From the NCBI RefSeq assembly GCF_003352915.1, contig NZ_CP022314.1, forward strand, positions 1,050,460 to 1,114,459: DNA of 64,000 nucleotides. The letters run 5' to 3'. The translations under genes and the position numbers were made by a program. Below, one piece after another: positions 1 through 11,775 of this stretch (the first letter of the stretch is position 1; the number at the start of each line of letters is the position of its first letter). Source of the stretch: Arthrobacter sp. PM3 (GTDB lineage: Bacteria > Actinomycetota > Actinomycetes > Actinomycetales > Micrococcaceae). Under the pieces are notes generated by a model. That model searched no databases, was not told the DNA's origin, and saw only the letters and a list, made by a program, of their open reading frames with translations.

Positions 1-21
1 GAGGTCAGTTCTCTTGGGCAT
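1..21 (-). CDS. carB: Carbamoyl-phosphate synthase large subunit, first codons only
   Basis: Only the first seven codons lie in the window (reading MPKRTDL), which is the usual CarB N-terminus. The start ATG shares one base with the carA stop codon (TAATG), so the two subunits are probably translationally coupled. CarB would make carbamoyl phosphate from bicarbonate, ATP and the ammonia delivered by CarA. The identification rests on these few residues and on the position after carA. Confidence 0.85.
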
Positions 22-1322
22 TACTTCTTGTCCTCAGTCTTGGAATCGGTGGCGGTCTTGGTGTCGGGCTCAGCCTTGGCGGAAACGTCCGCCATCAGGT
101 CGATGAAGCGGTCAAAGAGGTACGCGGCGTCGTGCGGGCCGGCGGCCGCCTCGGGGTGGTACTGCACCGAGAACGCGGGGATGTCGAGGCAGGCGAGGCC
201 TTCGACGACGTCGTCGTTGAGGCTCACGTGGCTGACCTCGACCCGGCCATAACGCTCTTCGGGTGCCTGGGTGGCGCCGTTGAGCGGGGCGTCGACGGCG
301 AACCCGTGGTTCTGCGAGGTGATTTCAACCTTGCCGGTGCGGCGGTCCATGACCGGCTGGTTGATGCCGCGGTGGCCGTAGCGCAGTTTGTAGGTACCGA
401 AGCCGAGCGCGCGGCCCAGGATCTGGTTGCCGAAGCAGATGCCGAAGTACGGGATCTTCTCGTCCAGGACCGAGCGGAGCAGCTTCACCTGGCTGTCGGC
501 GGTGGCGGGGTCGCCCGGGCCGTTGGACATGAAGACGCCGTCCGGGTTGACGGCCTGGATGTCGGCGAGGGTGGCGGTGGCGGGCAGCACGTGCACCCGG
601 ACGCCGCGTTCGGCGAAACGGATAGGGGTCATGCGCTTGATGCCTAAGTCGATGGCGGCGATGTTGAAGCGCGGTTCGCCGTCCCAGCCGAAGTCCTTGG
701 GTTCCACCGTGTAGGCGGTGTCCACGCTGACTTCCTCGGCGAGCCGGGAGCCTTCCATGCGGGCGCTGGCCAGGACGGCGTCGATCAGTTCCTTGTCCGG
801 GGCCTGGGCGGCGTCGCCGGAGAAGATGCCGGCGCGCATGGTCTTGTGTTCGCGCAGGTGGCGGGTGATGGCGCGGGTGTCCACGCCCTGGATGCCGACG
901 ATCCCCTGGTCGGCGAGTTCGTCATCGAGGGACCGTTCGGAACGCCAGTTGGACGGGCGGCGGGCGGCGTCGCGGACGATGTAGCCGGCCACCCAGATGC
1001 GCCGGGACTCGGCGTCGTCGGTGTTCACGCCAGTGTTGCCGATGTGCGGCGCCGTCTGCACCACGAGCTGGCGGGCGTAGGAGGGGTCCGTGATGGTCTC
1101 CTGGTAGCCGGTCATGCCGGTGGCGAAGACTGCCTCGCCGAGGGCCGTGCCGGTGGCGCCGTAGCTGGTGCCGCGGAAGATCCGGCCGTCTTCGAGGACG
1201 AGGACCGCGGGCGTCACTGTGTTTTCTGTCGTTTCCGTCGTTTCTGTCACGTCTGTCTTCTTCACTTCTGCGTTCGTCGCTGGCTGGGATTCCGTCACGT
1301 CGTTACTTTCCACTATCGGCAT
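21..1322 (-). CDS. carA: Carbamoyl-phosphate synthase small (glutaminase) subunit
   Basis: Hydrolyses glutamine and passes ammonia to CarB for the first step of pyrimidine and arginine synthesis. The C-terminal class I glutamine amidotransferase domain has its nucleophile at Cys296 (GICFGNQ) and the His389/Glu391 pair (QYHPEA). The N-terminal CarA domain begins near residue 38 ([11 protein letters not shown]). The ATG used here adds about 37 Thr/Glu-rich residues and overlaps the upstream gene by 20 bp. An in-frame GTG at the start of [11 protein letters not shown] would give the normal family N-terminus and is a real alternative start. Sixth position of the pyr operon, overlapping carB by one base. 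Confidence 0.95.
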   Translation of the reverse strand: MPIVESNDVTESQPATNAEVKKTDVTETTETTENTVTPAVLVLEDGRIFRGTSYGATGTALGEAVFATGMTGYQETITDPSYARQLVVQTAPHIGNTGVNTDDAESRRIWVAGYIVRDAARRPSNWRSERSLDDELADQGIVGIQGVDTRAITRHLREHKTMRAGIFSGDAAQAPDKELIDAVLASARMEGSRLAEEVSVDTAYTVEPKDFGWDGEPRFNIAAIDLGIKRMTPIRFAERGVRVHVLPATATLADIQAVNPDGVFMSNGPGDPATADSQVKLLRSVLDEKIPYFGICFGNQILGRALGFGTYKLRYGHRGINQPVMDRRTGKVEITSQNHGFAVDAPLNGATQAPEERYGRVEVSHVSLNDDVVEGLACLDIPAFSVQYHPEAAAGPHDAAYLFDRFIDLMADVSAKAEPDTKTATDSKTEDKK

Positions 1323-1821
1323 CTGCCTGGGGGGCTGCGGAGATCAATTCCTGCAAAGCCGTCTGAAGGGTTGTCTTGTCATCGGCACGCCGCGTCCTGA
1401 AGCCGGAGTCCAGCTCGCGGGAGCCGAGCATCCAGCTGAGCACCAGCAGGCCGTCCTTTTCCACGAACTTCCCGGCCATGCCGCTCTCCTGCCGAACGCC
1501 GGTGAGGCGGCCGGCCGGGATGAACACCGGGCCGGCGCCGGAGCGCTCGAACAGGACGCCTTCCGGGTGCACGCTGAGTTCGGCGCTGGTGCGGATGCCC
1601 AAGTTGTGGACGGCGATCCGGTCCAGCCAGTCGCCGGCGGTGGTGGTGGCCACGTACTGGCCGTCAGCGGACGCCAGCGCGGCGCCCAGGTCCGCGGGGA
1701 CTTCGGGGAGCGGTTCGATGTCGGACTGGCGGCGGAGGCGGTTGCGCCAGCCGAGACCGAGCAGCGCGATGACCGCCGCGGCGAGGCCCAGCATGAGGAG
1801 CCCGGGGAGCAGCCTGTCCAT
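1303..1821 (-). CDS. Small membrane-anchored protein of the pyr operon (PH-like domain)
   Basis: 172 residues with one N-terminal hydrophobic segment (about residues 4-22, [20 protein letters not shown]), a short basic stretch, then a soluble domain of about 130 residues rich in beta-type sequence. It resembles the PH-like proteins often found between pyrC and carA in actinobacteria. The function is unknown. I chose the ATG at 1821 because it overlaps the pyrC stop as TGATG; the longer reading frame begins with a poly-Arg run that is only pyrC in another frame. Its place inside the operon suggests co-expression with pyrimidine synthesis, but nothing in the sequence shows a catalytic role. Confidence 0.7.
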   Translation of the reverse strand: MDRLLPGLLMLGLAAAVIALLGLGWRNRLRRQSDIEPLPEVPADLGAALASADGQYVATTTAGDWLDRIAVHNLGIRTSAELSVHPEGVLFERSGAGPVFIPAGRLTGVRQESGMAGKFVEKDGLLVLSWMLGSRELDSGFRTRRADDKTTLQTALQELISAAPQADADSGK

Positions 1822-3197
1822 CAGGGGCGGCCCGCCGGTGCGGCGTCGGCGTCGGCGTCGGCGGCCGGCCACCGGTACGGGCTGTTGAGCCTGCCGTCCA
1901 GGACGGTGGGATGGCCCTTGAAGAACGTCGCCACCACCTTGCCGGGAAGCTCCCGGCCGGCAAACGGAGAGTTACGGCCCATGGTTGCCATCTTAGAAGG
2001 GTCCACGGTCCAGCGCGCAGCCGGGTCCACGAGTGTGACGTTGGCCGGTTCGCCGGGTTCCAGCGGCCGGCCCTGGTCCTGCAGCCGGCCGATCGCGGCG
2101 GGGGCCGTGGAGGTGACGCGGGCGAAGTCCGCCCAGTCCATGAGCCCGGTTTCGATCATGGTGTGCTGGACCACCGAGAGCGCCGTTTCGAGCCCTGTCA
2201 TGCCCATGGCGGCCTGCGCCCATTCGCATTCCTTGTGTTCGCTCGGGTGCGGGGCGTGGTCGGTGCCAACGACGTCGATCGTCCCGTCGGCGAGGGCGGC
2301 ACGGAGGGCCTGGACGTCGGCGTCGGTGCGCAGCGGCGGGTTGACCTTGTAGACGGGGTCGTAGCTGCGGGCGAGTTCGTCCGTGAGCCAGAGGTGGTGC
2401 GGGGTGACCTCGGCCGTGACGTTGACGCCGCGGGACTTGGCCCAGCGGATGATCTCCACGGACCCGGCGGTGGAGACGTGGCAGACGTGCAGCCGGGAGC
2501 CGACATGCTGGGCCAGGAGGACGTCGCGGGCGATGATGCTCTCCTCGGCGACGGCCGGCCAGCCGGTGAGGCCGAGGACCGCGGAAACCTCGCCTTCGTT
2601 CATCTGGGCGCCGGCGGTAAGGCGCGGTTCCTGCGCATGCTGGGCGACGACGCCGTCGAACGCCTTGACGTATTCGAGGGCGCGGCGCATCAGCACCGGG
2701 TCGTGGACGCAGATGCCGTCGTCGGAAAACACGCGGACCCGGGCGCGGGAGTCGGCCATGGCGCCGAGTTCGGCGAGCTGCTCCCCGGCCAGGCCGACGG
2801 TGACGGCGCCGACCGGGCGGACGTCCACCCAGCCGGCGGTGCGGCCGAGGGTCAGGACCTGTTCGACGACGCCGGCGGTGTCCGCCACCGGGGTGCTGTT
2901 GGCCATTGCGTGCACGGCCGTGTAGCCGCCCAGGGCGGCGGCGCGGGTGCCGGTCTCGACTGTTTCCGCGTCCTCGCGGCCGGGTTCGCGCAGGTGGGTG
3001 TGGATGTCCACCATGCCGGGCAGGGCCACGAGCCCGGCGGCGTCGATGACTGTCGCGTCGCCCGCGTCGAGGTCCCGGCCGCGGGCGGCGATGACACCGT
3101 CGCGGATCAGCAGGTCCTCGGCGGCGCCGCCCAGGATCGCGGCACCGCGGATGAGGTAGGCGCCGCTGTCGTTGGCGTTCTGTTGCTGGTCGGCCAT
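1821..3197 (-). CDS. pyrC: Dihydroorotase
   Basis: Cyclises N-carbamoyl-aspartate to dihydroorotate, the third pyrimidine step. It is an amidohydrolase: the metal-binding HxH plus substrate Arg are at His66, His68 and Arg70 (DIHTHLREPG), and the late GTDHAPH motif carries the catalytic Asp. 458 residues is slightly longer than usual because of an Ala/Asp-rich tail after about residue 440. The start ATG overlaps the pyrB stop (TGATG), and the stop overlaps the next start the same way, so coupling is continuous through this part of the operon. Confidence 0.97.
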   Translation of the reverse strand: MADQQQNANDSGAYLIRGAAILGGAAEDLLIRDGVIAARGRDLDAGDATVIDAAGLVALPGMVDIHTHLREPGREDAETVETGTRAAALGGYTAVHAMANSTPVADTAGVVEQVLTLGRTAGWVDVRPVGAVTVGLAGEQLAELGAMADSRARVRVFSDDGICVHDPVLMRRALEYVKAFDGVVAQHAQEPRLTAGAQMNEGEVSAVLGLTGWPAVAEESIIARDVLLAQHVGSRLHVCHVSTAGSVEIIRWAKSRGVNVTAEVTPHHLWLTDELARSYDPVYKVNPPLRTDADVQALRAALADGTIDVVGTDHAPHPSEHKECEWAQAAMGMTGLETALSVVQHTMIETGLMDWADFARVTSTAPAAIGRLQDQGRPLEPGEPANVTLVDPAARWTVDPSKMATMGRNSPFAGRELPGKVVATFFKGHPTVLDGRLNSPYRWPAADADADAAPAGRP

Positions 3198-4252
3198 CAG
3201 TGGCCCTCCTCGTGGGAAGAAGTTGCGTTCGGATTGGCGGCAGGGGCCGCGCCGGCCGGAACCAGTGCCGCGGTGGCCGCGGCCGGTTCGCGGGTGTCTC
3301 CGGAGAGCAGCAGGTAGAGGGCTGCCATGCGGATGGAGACGCCGTTGCGGACCTGGGCCAGGACGGTGGAGCGGGGTGAGTCCGCGGCGGCGGACGAGAT
3401 TTCCAGGCCGCGGTTCATGGGGCCCGGGTGCATGATGATGGTGTCCTTGAGGCCCAGGCTGTCCAGGGCGCGGAGCCGGTTGTCATCGAAGCCCCAGCGC
3501 CGTGAGTATTCGCGGGTGGTCGGGAAGAAGGACGCGTTCATGCGCTCGCCCTGGACGCGGAGCATCATCATGGCGTCCACGCCCTGCGCGAGGGTCTCGT
3601 CGAGGTCGAAGCTGACGGCGCAGGGCCACTTTTCGACGCCGATCGGCAGCAGCGTGGGCGGGGCCACGAGCGTCACCTCGGCGCCCAGGGTGCGCAGCAG
3701 CCAGACGTTGGACCGCGCCACCCGGGAGTGCAGGACGTCCCCGGCGATCGCGACCCGCATGCCGGTGAGGTCGGCGCCGGCCGACGGCACGCCGGCAAGC
3801 CGCGCCCAGTGGCGGCGCATGGTGAAGGCGTCCAACAGGGCCTGGGTGGGGTGTTCGTGGGTGCCGTCGCCGGCGTTGATGACGGCGGCGTCGATCCAGT
3901 CCGTGGCGGCGAGCCGGTGCGGGGCGCCGGAGGCCCAGTGCCGGATGACGACGGCGTCGGCCCCCATGGCCGCGAGCGTCTGCGCGGTGTCCTTGAGCGA
4001 CTCGCCCTTGGAGACGGAGGAGCCTTTCGCGGCGAAATTGATGACGTCCGCGGAGAGCCGTTTGGCGGCGGCCTCGAAGGAAATGCGGGTCCGGGTGGAG
4101 TCCTCGAAGAAGAGGTTGACCACGGTGCGCCCGCGCAGGGCAGGCAGCTTCTTGACCTCGCGCTCCCCCACTGCCGCCATTTCCTCGGCGGTGTCGAGGA
4201 TGCGGACGGCGTTGGCGAGGCTGAGGTCCTCGGTGGAGAGCAGGTGCCTCAT
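3197..4252 (-). CDS. pyrB: Aspartate carbamoyltransferase catalytic subunit
   Basis: Condenses carbamoyl phosphate with aspartate. The carbamoyl-phosphate loop STRTR is at residues 52-56, and HPGPMNRG near residue 275 is the usual late active-site motif. 351 residues, with an Ala-rich C-terminal tail of about 35 residues beyond the normal family end. No pyrI-type regulatory subunit gene is present, as is normal outside enterobacteria, so control is expected at pyrR. Its start overlaps the pyrR stop by 4 bp (ATGA). Confidence 0.97.
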   Translation of the reverse strand: MRHLLSTEDLSLANAVRILDTAEEMAAVGEREVKKLPALRGRTVVNLFFEDSTRTRISFEAAAKRLSADVINFAAKGSSVSKGESLKDTAQTLAAMGADAVVIRHWASGAPHRLAATDWIDAAVINAGDGTHEHPTQALLDAFTMRRHWARLAGVPSAGADLTGMRVAIAGDVLHSRVARSNVWLLRTLGAEVTLVAPPTLLPIGVEKWPCAVSFDLDETLAQGVDAMMMLRVQGERMNASFFPTTREYSRRWGFDDNRLRALDSLGLKDTIIMHPGPMNRGLEISSAAADSPRSTVLAQVRNGVSIRMAALYLLLSGDTREPAAATAALVPAGAAPAANPNATSSHEEGH

Positions 4253-4863
4253 GCGGTGACCTCGATAACCACTTCGTTGACGGGGGCGCCACTGTTTTCC
4301 CCGCCTGCTGCCGAATCAGTTTCCTCCAGCCGGACCCGGACCTTCTCGGCCGAGGAGGTGGGCAGGTTCTTGCCGACGTGGTCGGCGCGGATGGGCAGTT
4401 CGCGGTGGCCGCGGTCGATCAGGACGGCGAGCCGGACAATCCTGGGCCGGCCGAGGTCCACGAGGGCGTCCAGGGCGGCCCGGATGGTGCGGCCGGAGTA
4501 GAGGACGTCGTCGATCAGCACAACCACTTTGTTGTCGATCCCGGTCCGCGGCAGCTGGGTCGGATACGGCGGGCGCGTGGGCTGGTGCGAGAGGTCGTCG
4601 CGGAACATCGTGACGTCGAGCTGGCCGACGATCGCGGCGGCGTCCACACTGGGATCGGCGGCGGCGATTTTGGCGGCGAGGCGCACGGCGAGGGGGTAGC
4701 CGCGGCGCGGGATGCCGAGCAGGACCAGGTCCTGGGAGCCCTTATTGGCCTCAAGAATTTCATGGGCGATACGAGTAAGCGCGCGGTCGATGTCAGCCTG
4801 GTTGAGGACAACCCGGTTGAGCACAACTTTCGCCGGACCCGGTGCAGATGGCACGGAAGTCAA
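4249..4863 (-). CDS. pyrR: PyrR, pyrimidine operon regulator / uracil phosphoribosyltransferase
   Basis: UMP-responsive RNA-binding regulator of the pyr operon with uracil phosphoribosyltransferase activity. The PRPP-binding loop is [14 protein letters not shown] (about residues 113-126). There is a Ser/Gly/Glu-rich insert near the C-terminus. I chose the TTG at 4863: it has a strong ribosome binding site (AAAGGGGAG, 7 nt spacer). The longer reading frame begins with a GTG at 4890 that is part of the loop of the PyrR-binding RNA hairpin, so it is unlikely to be the start. A GTG at 4848 is another possibility. Confidence 0.9.
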   Translation of the reverse strand: MTSVPSAPGPAKVVLNRVVLNQADIDRALTRIAHEILEANKGSQDLVLLGIPRRGYPLAVRLAAKIAAADPSVDAAAIVGQLDVTMFRDDLSHQPTRPPYPTQLPRTGIDNKVVVLIDDVLYSGRTIRAALDALVDLGRPRIVRLAVLIDRGHRELPIRADHVGKNLPTSSAEKVRVRLEETDSAAGGENSGAPVNEVVIEVTA

Positions 4864-4882
4864 AGCTCGTCTCCCCTTTCCC

Positions 4883-4895
4883 CGCCTCACGGGAC
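4883..4895 (-). promoter_or_regulatory. Putative PyrR-binding RNA hairpin at the pyrR ribosome binding site
   Basis: On the transcribed strand this reads GTCCCGTGAGGCG, matching the Bacillus/Mycobacterium PyrR-binding consensus ARUCCNGNGAGGYU at all but its last base. The flanking UCCC and GGGGA can pair to form the stem. It ends a few bases before the AAAGGGGAG ribosome binding site of pyrR (TTG at 4863), so PyrR-UMP binding could block translation, as reported for M. smegmatis PyrR. I see no terminator/antiterminator pair of the Bacillus type in this leader. Confidence 0.75.
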
Positions 4896-4998
4896 GGAAT
4901 TAAAAAAGGATTGTTTGCCCTTTCAAATTACCACAGCGGGACTCGCGCCCTCCGCCGTCGGACTGCGTTTAACCTCACATCCACATAGGCTCGGTGCC

Positions 4999-6228
4999 AT
5001 GACGACGAACGAACCGCAGCCGGGGCCGGGCCGGCCCGTCAACCCGACGTGGCTGGGGCAGATCCGGCCGGAGGACTACCGGCAGGCGCCGGCCAACCCC
5101 GCGGGCCGGTTCCAGCCGGCGTTCCCGCCCGGTCCTGCGCCGGTCCGGGCCCGCCGCAGCACCGCCGGCGCGCTCGGGCTCGTGCTGGCCGGCGGACTCC
5201 TCGCGTTCACCAGCATTTTCCTGGTGCTGCCGTTCCTTCTCGCCAGAACCGGCGTCTCCGGCTTCATCGTCGGCTTCGTTGCCTCGCTGATTCCGCTGGG
5301 GACCGTCCTGTTGACGGTGCGCTTCATTGACCGCTGGGAGCCGGAGCCAAGACAGCTCCTGCTGTTCGCCTTTGCCTGGGGATCGGTTGTCTCCATCGCG
5401 GTCACGATGCTGATCCAGCCCTATTTCTCCTTGGTGGCGGGGCCCGCCTCGGGGCTGGACTACACCACGTTCGCCGTGACGGTGCAGGCCCCGGTCGTGG
5501 AGGAATTCGCGAAGTCCCTCGGGCTGCTGCTGCTCCTGCTGTTCGCACGCAAGGAGATCGACGGGCCGGTGGACGGTGTGGTGTTCGCGTTCACGATCGC
5601 GGCCGGCTTCGCGTTCACGGAGAACATCCTCTACTTCGGCCGCGCGATCGCCGAATCCAGCGATCCCGGCACGGACCTGGCGATGGTGTTCTTCCTCCGC
5701 GGGGTCATGTCGCCGTTCGCCCACGCCATCTTCACCGGCACCACCGGCATCATCATGGGATTCGCCGCGCGGCGCGGCAGCAACGGGCCCGCGGCGCTGG
5801 CCTTCGTCGCCGGCCTTGTCCCCGCGATGCTGCTGCACAGCGCCTGGAACAGCATGGGCCGGGATTTCCTGGCCCAGTACGTGTTTGTGCAGGTGCCGAT
5901 CTTCCTCGTGGCCGTACTGGTGATCATGCTCCTGCGGGTGGCAGAACGCAGGCTCACCCGGCAGCGGCTCGCCGAATACGCGGCCGCGGGCTGGTTCAGC
6001 GCGGCGGAGGTGGACATGCTGGCCACCGGCCGCGGTCGCCGTGCTGCGCTGCGCTGGGCCAAGTCCGTGGGCAGGGGCGCGCAAATGAAGGCGTTGCTCG
6101 CCGCGGCCACCCGGCTGGCCTTCACCCGGCAGCGGATCCTCACGGGCCGGGACGTGCCGGCCGGCCTGCGCGACGAGCAGCACCAGCTCGCCGAAATCGC
6201 CGCGCTCAGGGCCGCCGTCATCGGTTAG
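4999..6228 (+). CDS. PrsW-family intramembrane metalloprotease
   Basis: 409 residues. A Pro-rich cytoplasmic N-terminus (about residues 1-50) is followed by seven to nine hydrophobic segments. The PrsW signature is present: VVEEFAK with Glu168-Glu169, FTEN at 206-209, a His at 242 (SPFAHAIF) and a later LLHSAWN. In B. subtilis PrsW starts cleavage of an anti-sigma factor, but no anti-sigma or sigma gene is adjacent here, so the substrate is unknown. A TAGGCT -10-like hexamer ends 7 nt before the ATG and there is no clear ribosome binding site, so a leaderless mRNA is possible. The C-terminal 100 residues are soluble and basic. Confidence 0.88.
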   Translation: MTTNEPQPGPGRPVNPTWLGQIRPEDYRQAPANPAGRFQPAFPPGPAPVRARRSTAGALGLVLAGGLLAFTSIFLVLPFLLARTGVSGFIVGFVASLIPLGTVLLTVRFIDRWEPEPRQLLLFAFAWGSVVSIAVTMLIQPYFSLVAGPASGLDYTTFAVTVQAPVVEEFAKSLGLLLLLLFARKEIDGPVDGVVFAFTIAAGFAFTENILYFGRAIAESSDPGTDLAMVFFLRGVMSPFAHAIFTGTTGIIMGFAARRGSNGPAALAFVAGLVPAMLLHSAWNSMGRDFLAQYVFVQVPIFLVAVLVIMLLRVAERRLTRQRLAEYAAAGWFSAAEVDMLATGRGRRAALRWAKSVGRGAQMKALLAAATRLAFTRQRILTGRDVPAGLRDEQHQLAEIAALRAAVIG

Positions 6229-6246
6229 GTGCCCGCGGGAAGACCA

Positions 6247-6282
6247 AAGAACCCCGCCCGGAATGTCCCGGGCGGGGTTCTT
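6247..6282. terminator. Bidirectional intrinsic terminator between prsW-like gene and nusB
   Basis: Perfect 14-bp stem (AAGAACCCCGCCCG / CGGGCGGGGTTCTT) with an 8-nt loop between two convergent genes. It ends in a short T run on each strand, so it can serve both. Confidence 0.85.
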
Positions 6283-6300
6283 GTGGCTGTTGCTTCACGG

Positions 6301-6711
6301 CTAGGCCAGCAGCGACGGCTTGAGCTGCTGGAGCCGGCCGAGGAGCCCGTTGATGAACGACGGCGACTCATCCGTGGAGAGCGTCTTGGCCAAGGCCACT
6401 GCTTCGCTGACGGCGACGCCGTCAGGGACGTCGTCGTTGTAGAGCAGTTCCCAGGTGCCGATGCGCAGGATGATGCGGTCCACCGAGGGCATGCGCTCCA
6501 AGGTCCAGCCCTGCGAATAGGTCTCCAGGAACTCATCGATGGCCGCCTGGTGGGAGACGACGCCTTCGATGATTTCCAGGGTGTAGGGATTGACGATCTG
6601 GTCGGTCTGCTCGCGGCGGGACTTCAGTACGTCGAACGCCGAGGCCGAGCGCTGCTCGGCTTCAAAGAGGACATCGAGGGCCCGGTTTCGGGCCTTACCG
6701 CGGGCACTCAC
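6301..6711 (-). CDS. nusB: Transcription antitermination factor NusB
   Basis: 136-residue all-helical NusB, beginning MSARGKARNRALDVLFEAEQ with the RNA-binding Arg-rich N-terminus. With NusE (S10) it binds boxA RNA during rRNA transcription. The GTG start overlaps the efp stop by one base (TAGTG), so the two are coupled. Length and motif order are normal for the family. Confidence 0.96.
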   Translation of the reverse strand: MSARGKARNRALDVLFEAEQRSASAFDVLKSRREQTDQIVNPYTLEIIEGVVSHQAAIDEFLETYSQGWTLERMPSVDRIILRIGTWELLYNDDVPDGVAVSEAVALAKTLSTDESPSFINGLLGRLQQLKPSLLA

Positions 6712-7274
6712 TAGTCGTTGACCCGGCCGAGGTAGGAACCGTCGCGGGTGTCGACCTTGACCTTGGTGTTGTTCTCGACGAACAGGGGCACCTGGATTTC
6801 GTAGCCGGTCTCGAGGGTGGCGGGCTTGGTGCCGGCCGAGGAGCGGTCGCCCTGCAGGCCCGGCTCGGTGTAGGTGATTTCGAGCACGACGCTGGGGGGA
6901 AGTTCGATGTAGAGCGGGTTGCCTTCGTGGATGGCGATGTTGACCATCTGGTTCTCGAGCATGAAGTTGGTGGCGTCGCCGACAGTGGCGGCCGGGACCG
7001 TGAGCTGGTCGAAGTCCGAGGTGTCCATGAAGACGAAGTCGGCGCCGTCCTGGTACAGGTACTGGTAGTCGCGGCGGTCAACGGTGGCGGTCTCGATCTT
7101 GAGCCCGGCGTTGAAGGTCTTGTCGACGACCTTGCCGGACATCACGTTGCGCATCTTGGTGCGAACGAACGCGCCGCCCTTGCCGGGCTTGACGTGCTGG
7201 AACTCGATGACGTTCCAAAGCTGGCCCTCAAGCTTCAGGACGGTTCCGTTCTTGATGTCGTTAGTGGTTGCCAC
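6711..7274 (-). CDS. efp: Translation elongation factor P
   Basis: Relieves ribosome stalling at polyproline. 187 residues with the three expected beta-barrel domains. The tip loop is [10 protein letters not shown] with Lys32 at the position modified in other bacteria; this PGKGG type of loop is known from actinobacteria, which generally lack EpmA/EarP. I see no modification gene nearby. GTG start with a good ribosome binding site (GAGG, 5 nt spacer). Confidence 0.97.
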   Translation of the reverse strand: MATTNDIKNGTVLKLEGQLWNVIEFQHVKPGKGGAFVRTKMRNVMSGKVVDKTFNAGLKIETATVDRRDYQYLYQDGADFVFMDTSDFDQLTVPAATVGDATNFMLENQMVNIAIHEGNPLYIELPPSVVLEITYTEPGLQGDRSSAGTKPATLETGYEIQVPLFVENNTKVKVDTRDGSYLGRVND

Positions 7275-7426
7275 TGTTTCCTCTTAGTTTCGTCTCGGGT
7301 ATCAGGCCGGTCCTGCCGGCCGGACGTTCTATGCCGGGCCGGCATGCCAAGCGGCCGCCAGCGCGTATTTGTCAAAAAACCAAGATCTATTCTACCGGTT
7401 CCGGCGGACTGCTGGCCGACGGCGGC

Positions 7427-7944
7427 TCAGGGCTGCTGTTCGAGCACTTCCCGGGCGCGCTGCAGCGCCACCGTGGAGGCGTAGATCAGGGCGGCGTCGG
7501 CGGCTCCGGCCACGCGCAGGTCGAGGGCTTTGGCGAAGGATTCCACCGCGGCGCCCACGTTGCCGCCGGCGAAGTAGGACCGGCCGAGGTGCTGGCGGAC
7601 GGCAGCTTCCTCGAGAGTGCCCTGCGTCTCGGCCAGGAGCTGGCGGAAGACCTCCACGGCGCGGTCGAACCGGTTCGAGACCCGGAGCACATCCGCTTCG
7701 AAGATCCGCAGCCGGAGCGAGTCCGGGTCCTTGTAGCGTGCCTCGGCGAGGAGCTCGGCGGCTTCGGCCGCGCGACCTTCGACGATCCGGACGAAGACCA
7801 GGTCCCCGGGATCGTCGGAGGCCGCCAGCGCCTCGGCCAGGGCCTCGTCATTGACGATCTGGGGCATCAGGCTCTCGGGATTGATCCGGACTCCGGGGAA
7901 TCCGGCGTCCGGCCATTCGCTTGTGCCGCCCTTGACCATGATCA

Positions 7945-7945
<1 letters not shown>
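7427..7945 (-). CDS. TPR-type protein between aroB and efp
   Basis: 172 residues, mostly alpha-helical, with at least two tetratricopeptide-like helix pairs between about residues 40 and 150 (AAELLAEARYKDP, AVEVFRQLLAE, AAVESFAKALDLR). Nothing suggests catalysis; TPR units usually bind other proteins. The first ATG overlaps the aroB stop (TGATG), indicating coupling to the shikimate genes, although a second ATG two codons on is possible. Many actinobacteria have an Xaa-Pro peptidase gene at this position instead. Function unknown. Confidence 0.75.
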
Positions 7946-9643
<1,698 letters not shown>

Positions 9644-9644
<1 letters not shown>

Positions 9645-10843
9645 TAGCGGCCGATCGAGTCCAGGGACGCCGGGATGTTGTCCAGGTAACCCTTGATGTT
9701 GCGTGCGGTCTCCTCCACGGAGTCACCGCCGAATTTTTCGGTGACGGCCTCGGCGAGCACCAGGGCCACCATGGCCTCGGCAACCACGCCGGCGGCCGGG
9801 ACGGCACAGACGTCGGAGCGCTGGTGGTGGGCTTTGGCGGCCTCCCCCGTGCTGACGTCGACCGTCTTGAGCGCGCGCGGCACGGTGGCAATCGGCTTCA
9901 TGGCCGCGCGGACGCGCAGGACGTCACCGATGCTCATGCCGCCCTCGATCCCGCCTGCGCGGTTGGACGTGCGGACGATCTTGCCGTCAGCATCCTTGAC
10001 GATCTCGTCGTGGGCGGCCGAACCGCGGCGGGCGGCGGTGAGGAAGCCGTCGCCGACCTCAACACCCTTGATGGCCTGGATGCCCATGAGGGCCGCGGCC
10101 AGGCGCGAGTCGAGGCGCCGGTCCCAGTGCACGTAGCTGCCAAGCCCCGGTGGCAGGCCGTAGGCGAGCACCTCGACGACACCGCCAAGAGTCTCGCCTT
10201 CCTTGTGCGCGACGTCGACCTCGGCGACCATGGCGTCCGACGTCTCGCGGTCGAAGCAGCGCAGCGGGTCGGCGTCGAGGGCAAGCACGTTCTCCGGCAC
10301 AGGCAGGGGCCGCCCTTCGGGCACGGCGACACTGGCGATGGAGACGGTGTGGGAGACGAGCTCGATGCCCAGCTGCTTGAGGAACGCGGCGGCGACCGTG
10401 CCGAGGGCTACCCTGGCAGCGGTTTCGCGGGCGCTGGCACGCTCCAGCACCGGGCGGGCCTCATCGAAGCCGTATTTCTGCATGCCGGTGAAATCGGCGT
10501 GTCCGGGCCGGGGCCGGGTGAGCGGGGCGTTCCGGGCCTGGTCGGCCAGGATGTCCGGGTCGACCGGGTCCGAGGACATGATCTGTTCCCACTTGGGCCA
10601 TTCGGTGTTGCCCACCTGGACGGCGACGGGGCCGCCCTGGGTCAGGCCGTGGCGTACGCCGCCGAGGATTGTGACGACGTCCTGCTCGAACTTCATCCGG
10701 GCGCCGCGGCCGTAACCGAGCCGCCGGCGGGCCAGGGCCTCGCTGATGTGGGCGCTGGTGAGTTCGACACCGGCGGGCACGCCTTCAATAATTCCGACCA
10801 GTGCCGGGCCATGGGATTCTCCGGCAGTCAACCAACGCAACAT
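9644..10843 (-). CDS. aroC: Chorismate synthase
   Basis: FMN-dependent last step to chorismate. Starts [19 protein letters not shown], the classic N-terminus, and carries [15 protein letters not shown] in the middle. I chose the ATG at 10843, which has AGGA about 8 nt upstream; the ATG three codons earlier sits directly against that AGG and is less likely. 399 residues, normal length. One-base overlap with aroK. Confidence 0.97.
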
Positions 10844-10869
10844 AGATTCCATCCTGCCATGTCGGGGGC

Positions 10870-11775
10870 TTAGAACACCCGTCGGGGCGCCCCGACTGCG
10901 TCACACATCACATCTATGACTCCGGCCGGCATTGCCTGACCCAGCCCGGTGAAAAGCCGGACCTGCTCCACGGCCTGGTAGATGAGCATTTCCAATCCGG
11001 GGACCACGGTGCCGCCGGCGTCCTGCCAGGCCGCGGCGATCCTGCTGGGCCACGGATCGTAGGCGACGTCCAGGAGGACACCGGGGCCGCCGGTGCCGGG
11101 TAGCCGTCCCGGGTAGTGGTCCCCTGCGGGCAGGTCCGCGAGTTCTCCGGCCAGCGTGTCCGCCGCGCGCGGCGGCAGGGTGGAGATGACGACGTCGGCG
11201 GCGGCCACTGCGGCGGCCGCCCCGGCGAGGGGCAGGACCTGGATGGGGAGCCCGACGGCGGCGGAGGCCGCGCGGGCTTCGGCGGCGCGGCCGACATCGC
11301 GGACGAACACCGCGGCTGAGACGGATCCCAGTTCTTTGAGGGCGGCGATGGCCGCGGCCGCGGTGCCGCCGCCGCCCAGCACGGCGGCAGTTGGCGCCGG
11401 GGCCGCTCCCGCGTGCCGGAGCGCGTTGACGATTCCGGCGACGTCCGTGTTGTACGCCACGAGCCGGGGTGCGCCGGCGTCGGATTCGAAGGCAACCGTA
11501 TTGACCACCCCGAGCGCGCGGGCCACGCCGCGGACCTCGTCGACTTCGGCCACCATGGCGGTCTTGAGCGGCATGGTGACCGAAAGCCCCCGCCATGATC
11601 CGTCCGCACGGGCCTCATCCCGGACCCGGCGCATGAACTCCGGCAGTGCAGCCTCGGTGACGTCAGTGGCGGAGTACGCATAGTCCACGCCGAGGTAGGC
11701 ATAGGCGGCCCGGTGCAGCGCCGGCGACTTCGAATGGCTGATGGGATGGCCGAGTACGGCCGCCCGCAGCGTCAT
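10870..11775 (-). CDS. aroE: Shikimate dehydrogenase
   Basis: NADPH-dependent reduction of 3-dehydroshikimate. The substrate-binding SKS is at residues 14-16 ([13 protein letters not shown]), the catalytic Lys is in VTMPLKTAM near residue 70, and the dinucleotide loop is [10 protein letters not shown]. 301 residues from the ATG at 11775, which overlaps the mltG stop as ATGA. The 26-bp gap to aroC keeps it in the same operon. Confidence 0.96.
   Translation of the reverse strand: MTLRAAVLGHPISHSKSPALHRAAYAYLGVDYAYSATDVTEAALPEFMRRVRDEARADGSWRGLSVTMPLKTAMVAEVDEVRGVARALGVVNTVAFESDAGAPRLVAYNTDVAGIVNALRHAGAAPAPTAAVLGGGGTAAAAIAALKELGSVSAAVFVRDVGRAAEARAASAAVGLPIQVLPLAGAAAAVAAADVVISTLPPRAADTLAGELADLPAGDHYPGRLPGTGGPGVLLDVAYDPWPSRIAAAWQDAGGTVVPGLEMLIYQAVEQVRLFTGLGQAMPAGVIDVMCDAVGAPRRVF

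Noticed and set aside
7320..7400. Promoter with TTGACA upstream of efp (minus strand)
   Set aside because: No -10 hexamer lies at a workable distance; the match to TTGACA alone is not enough.
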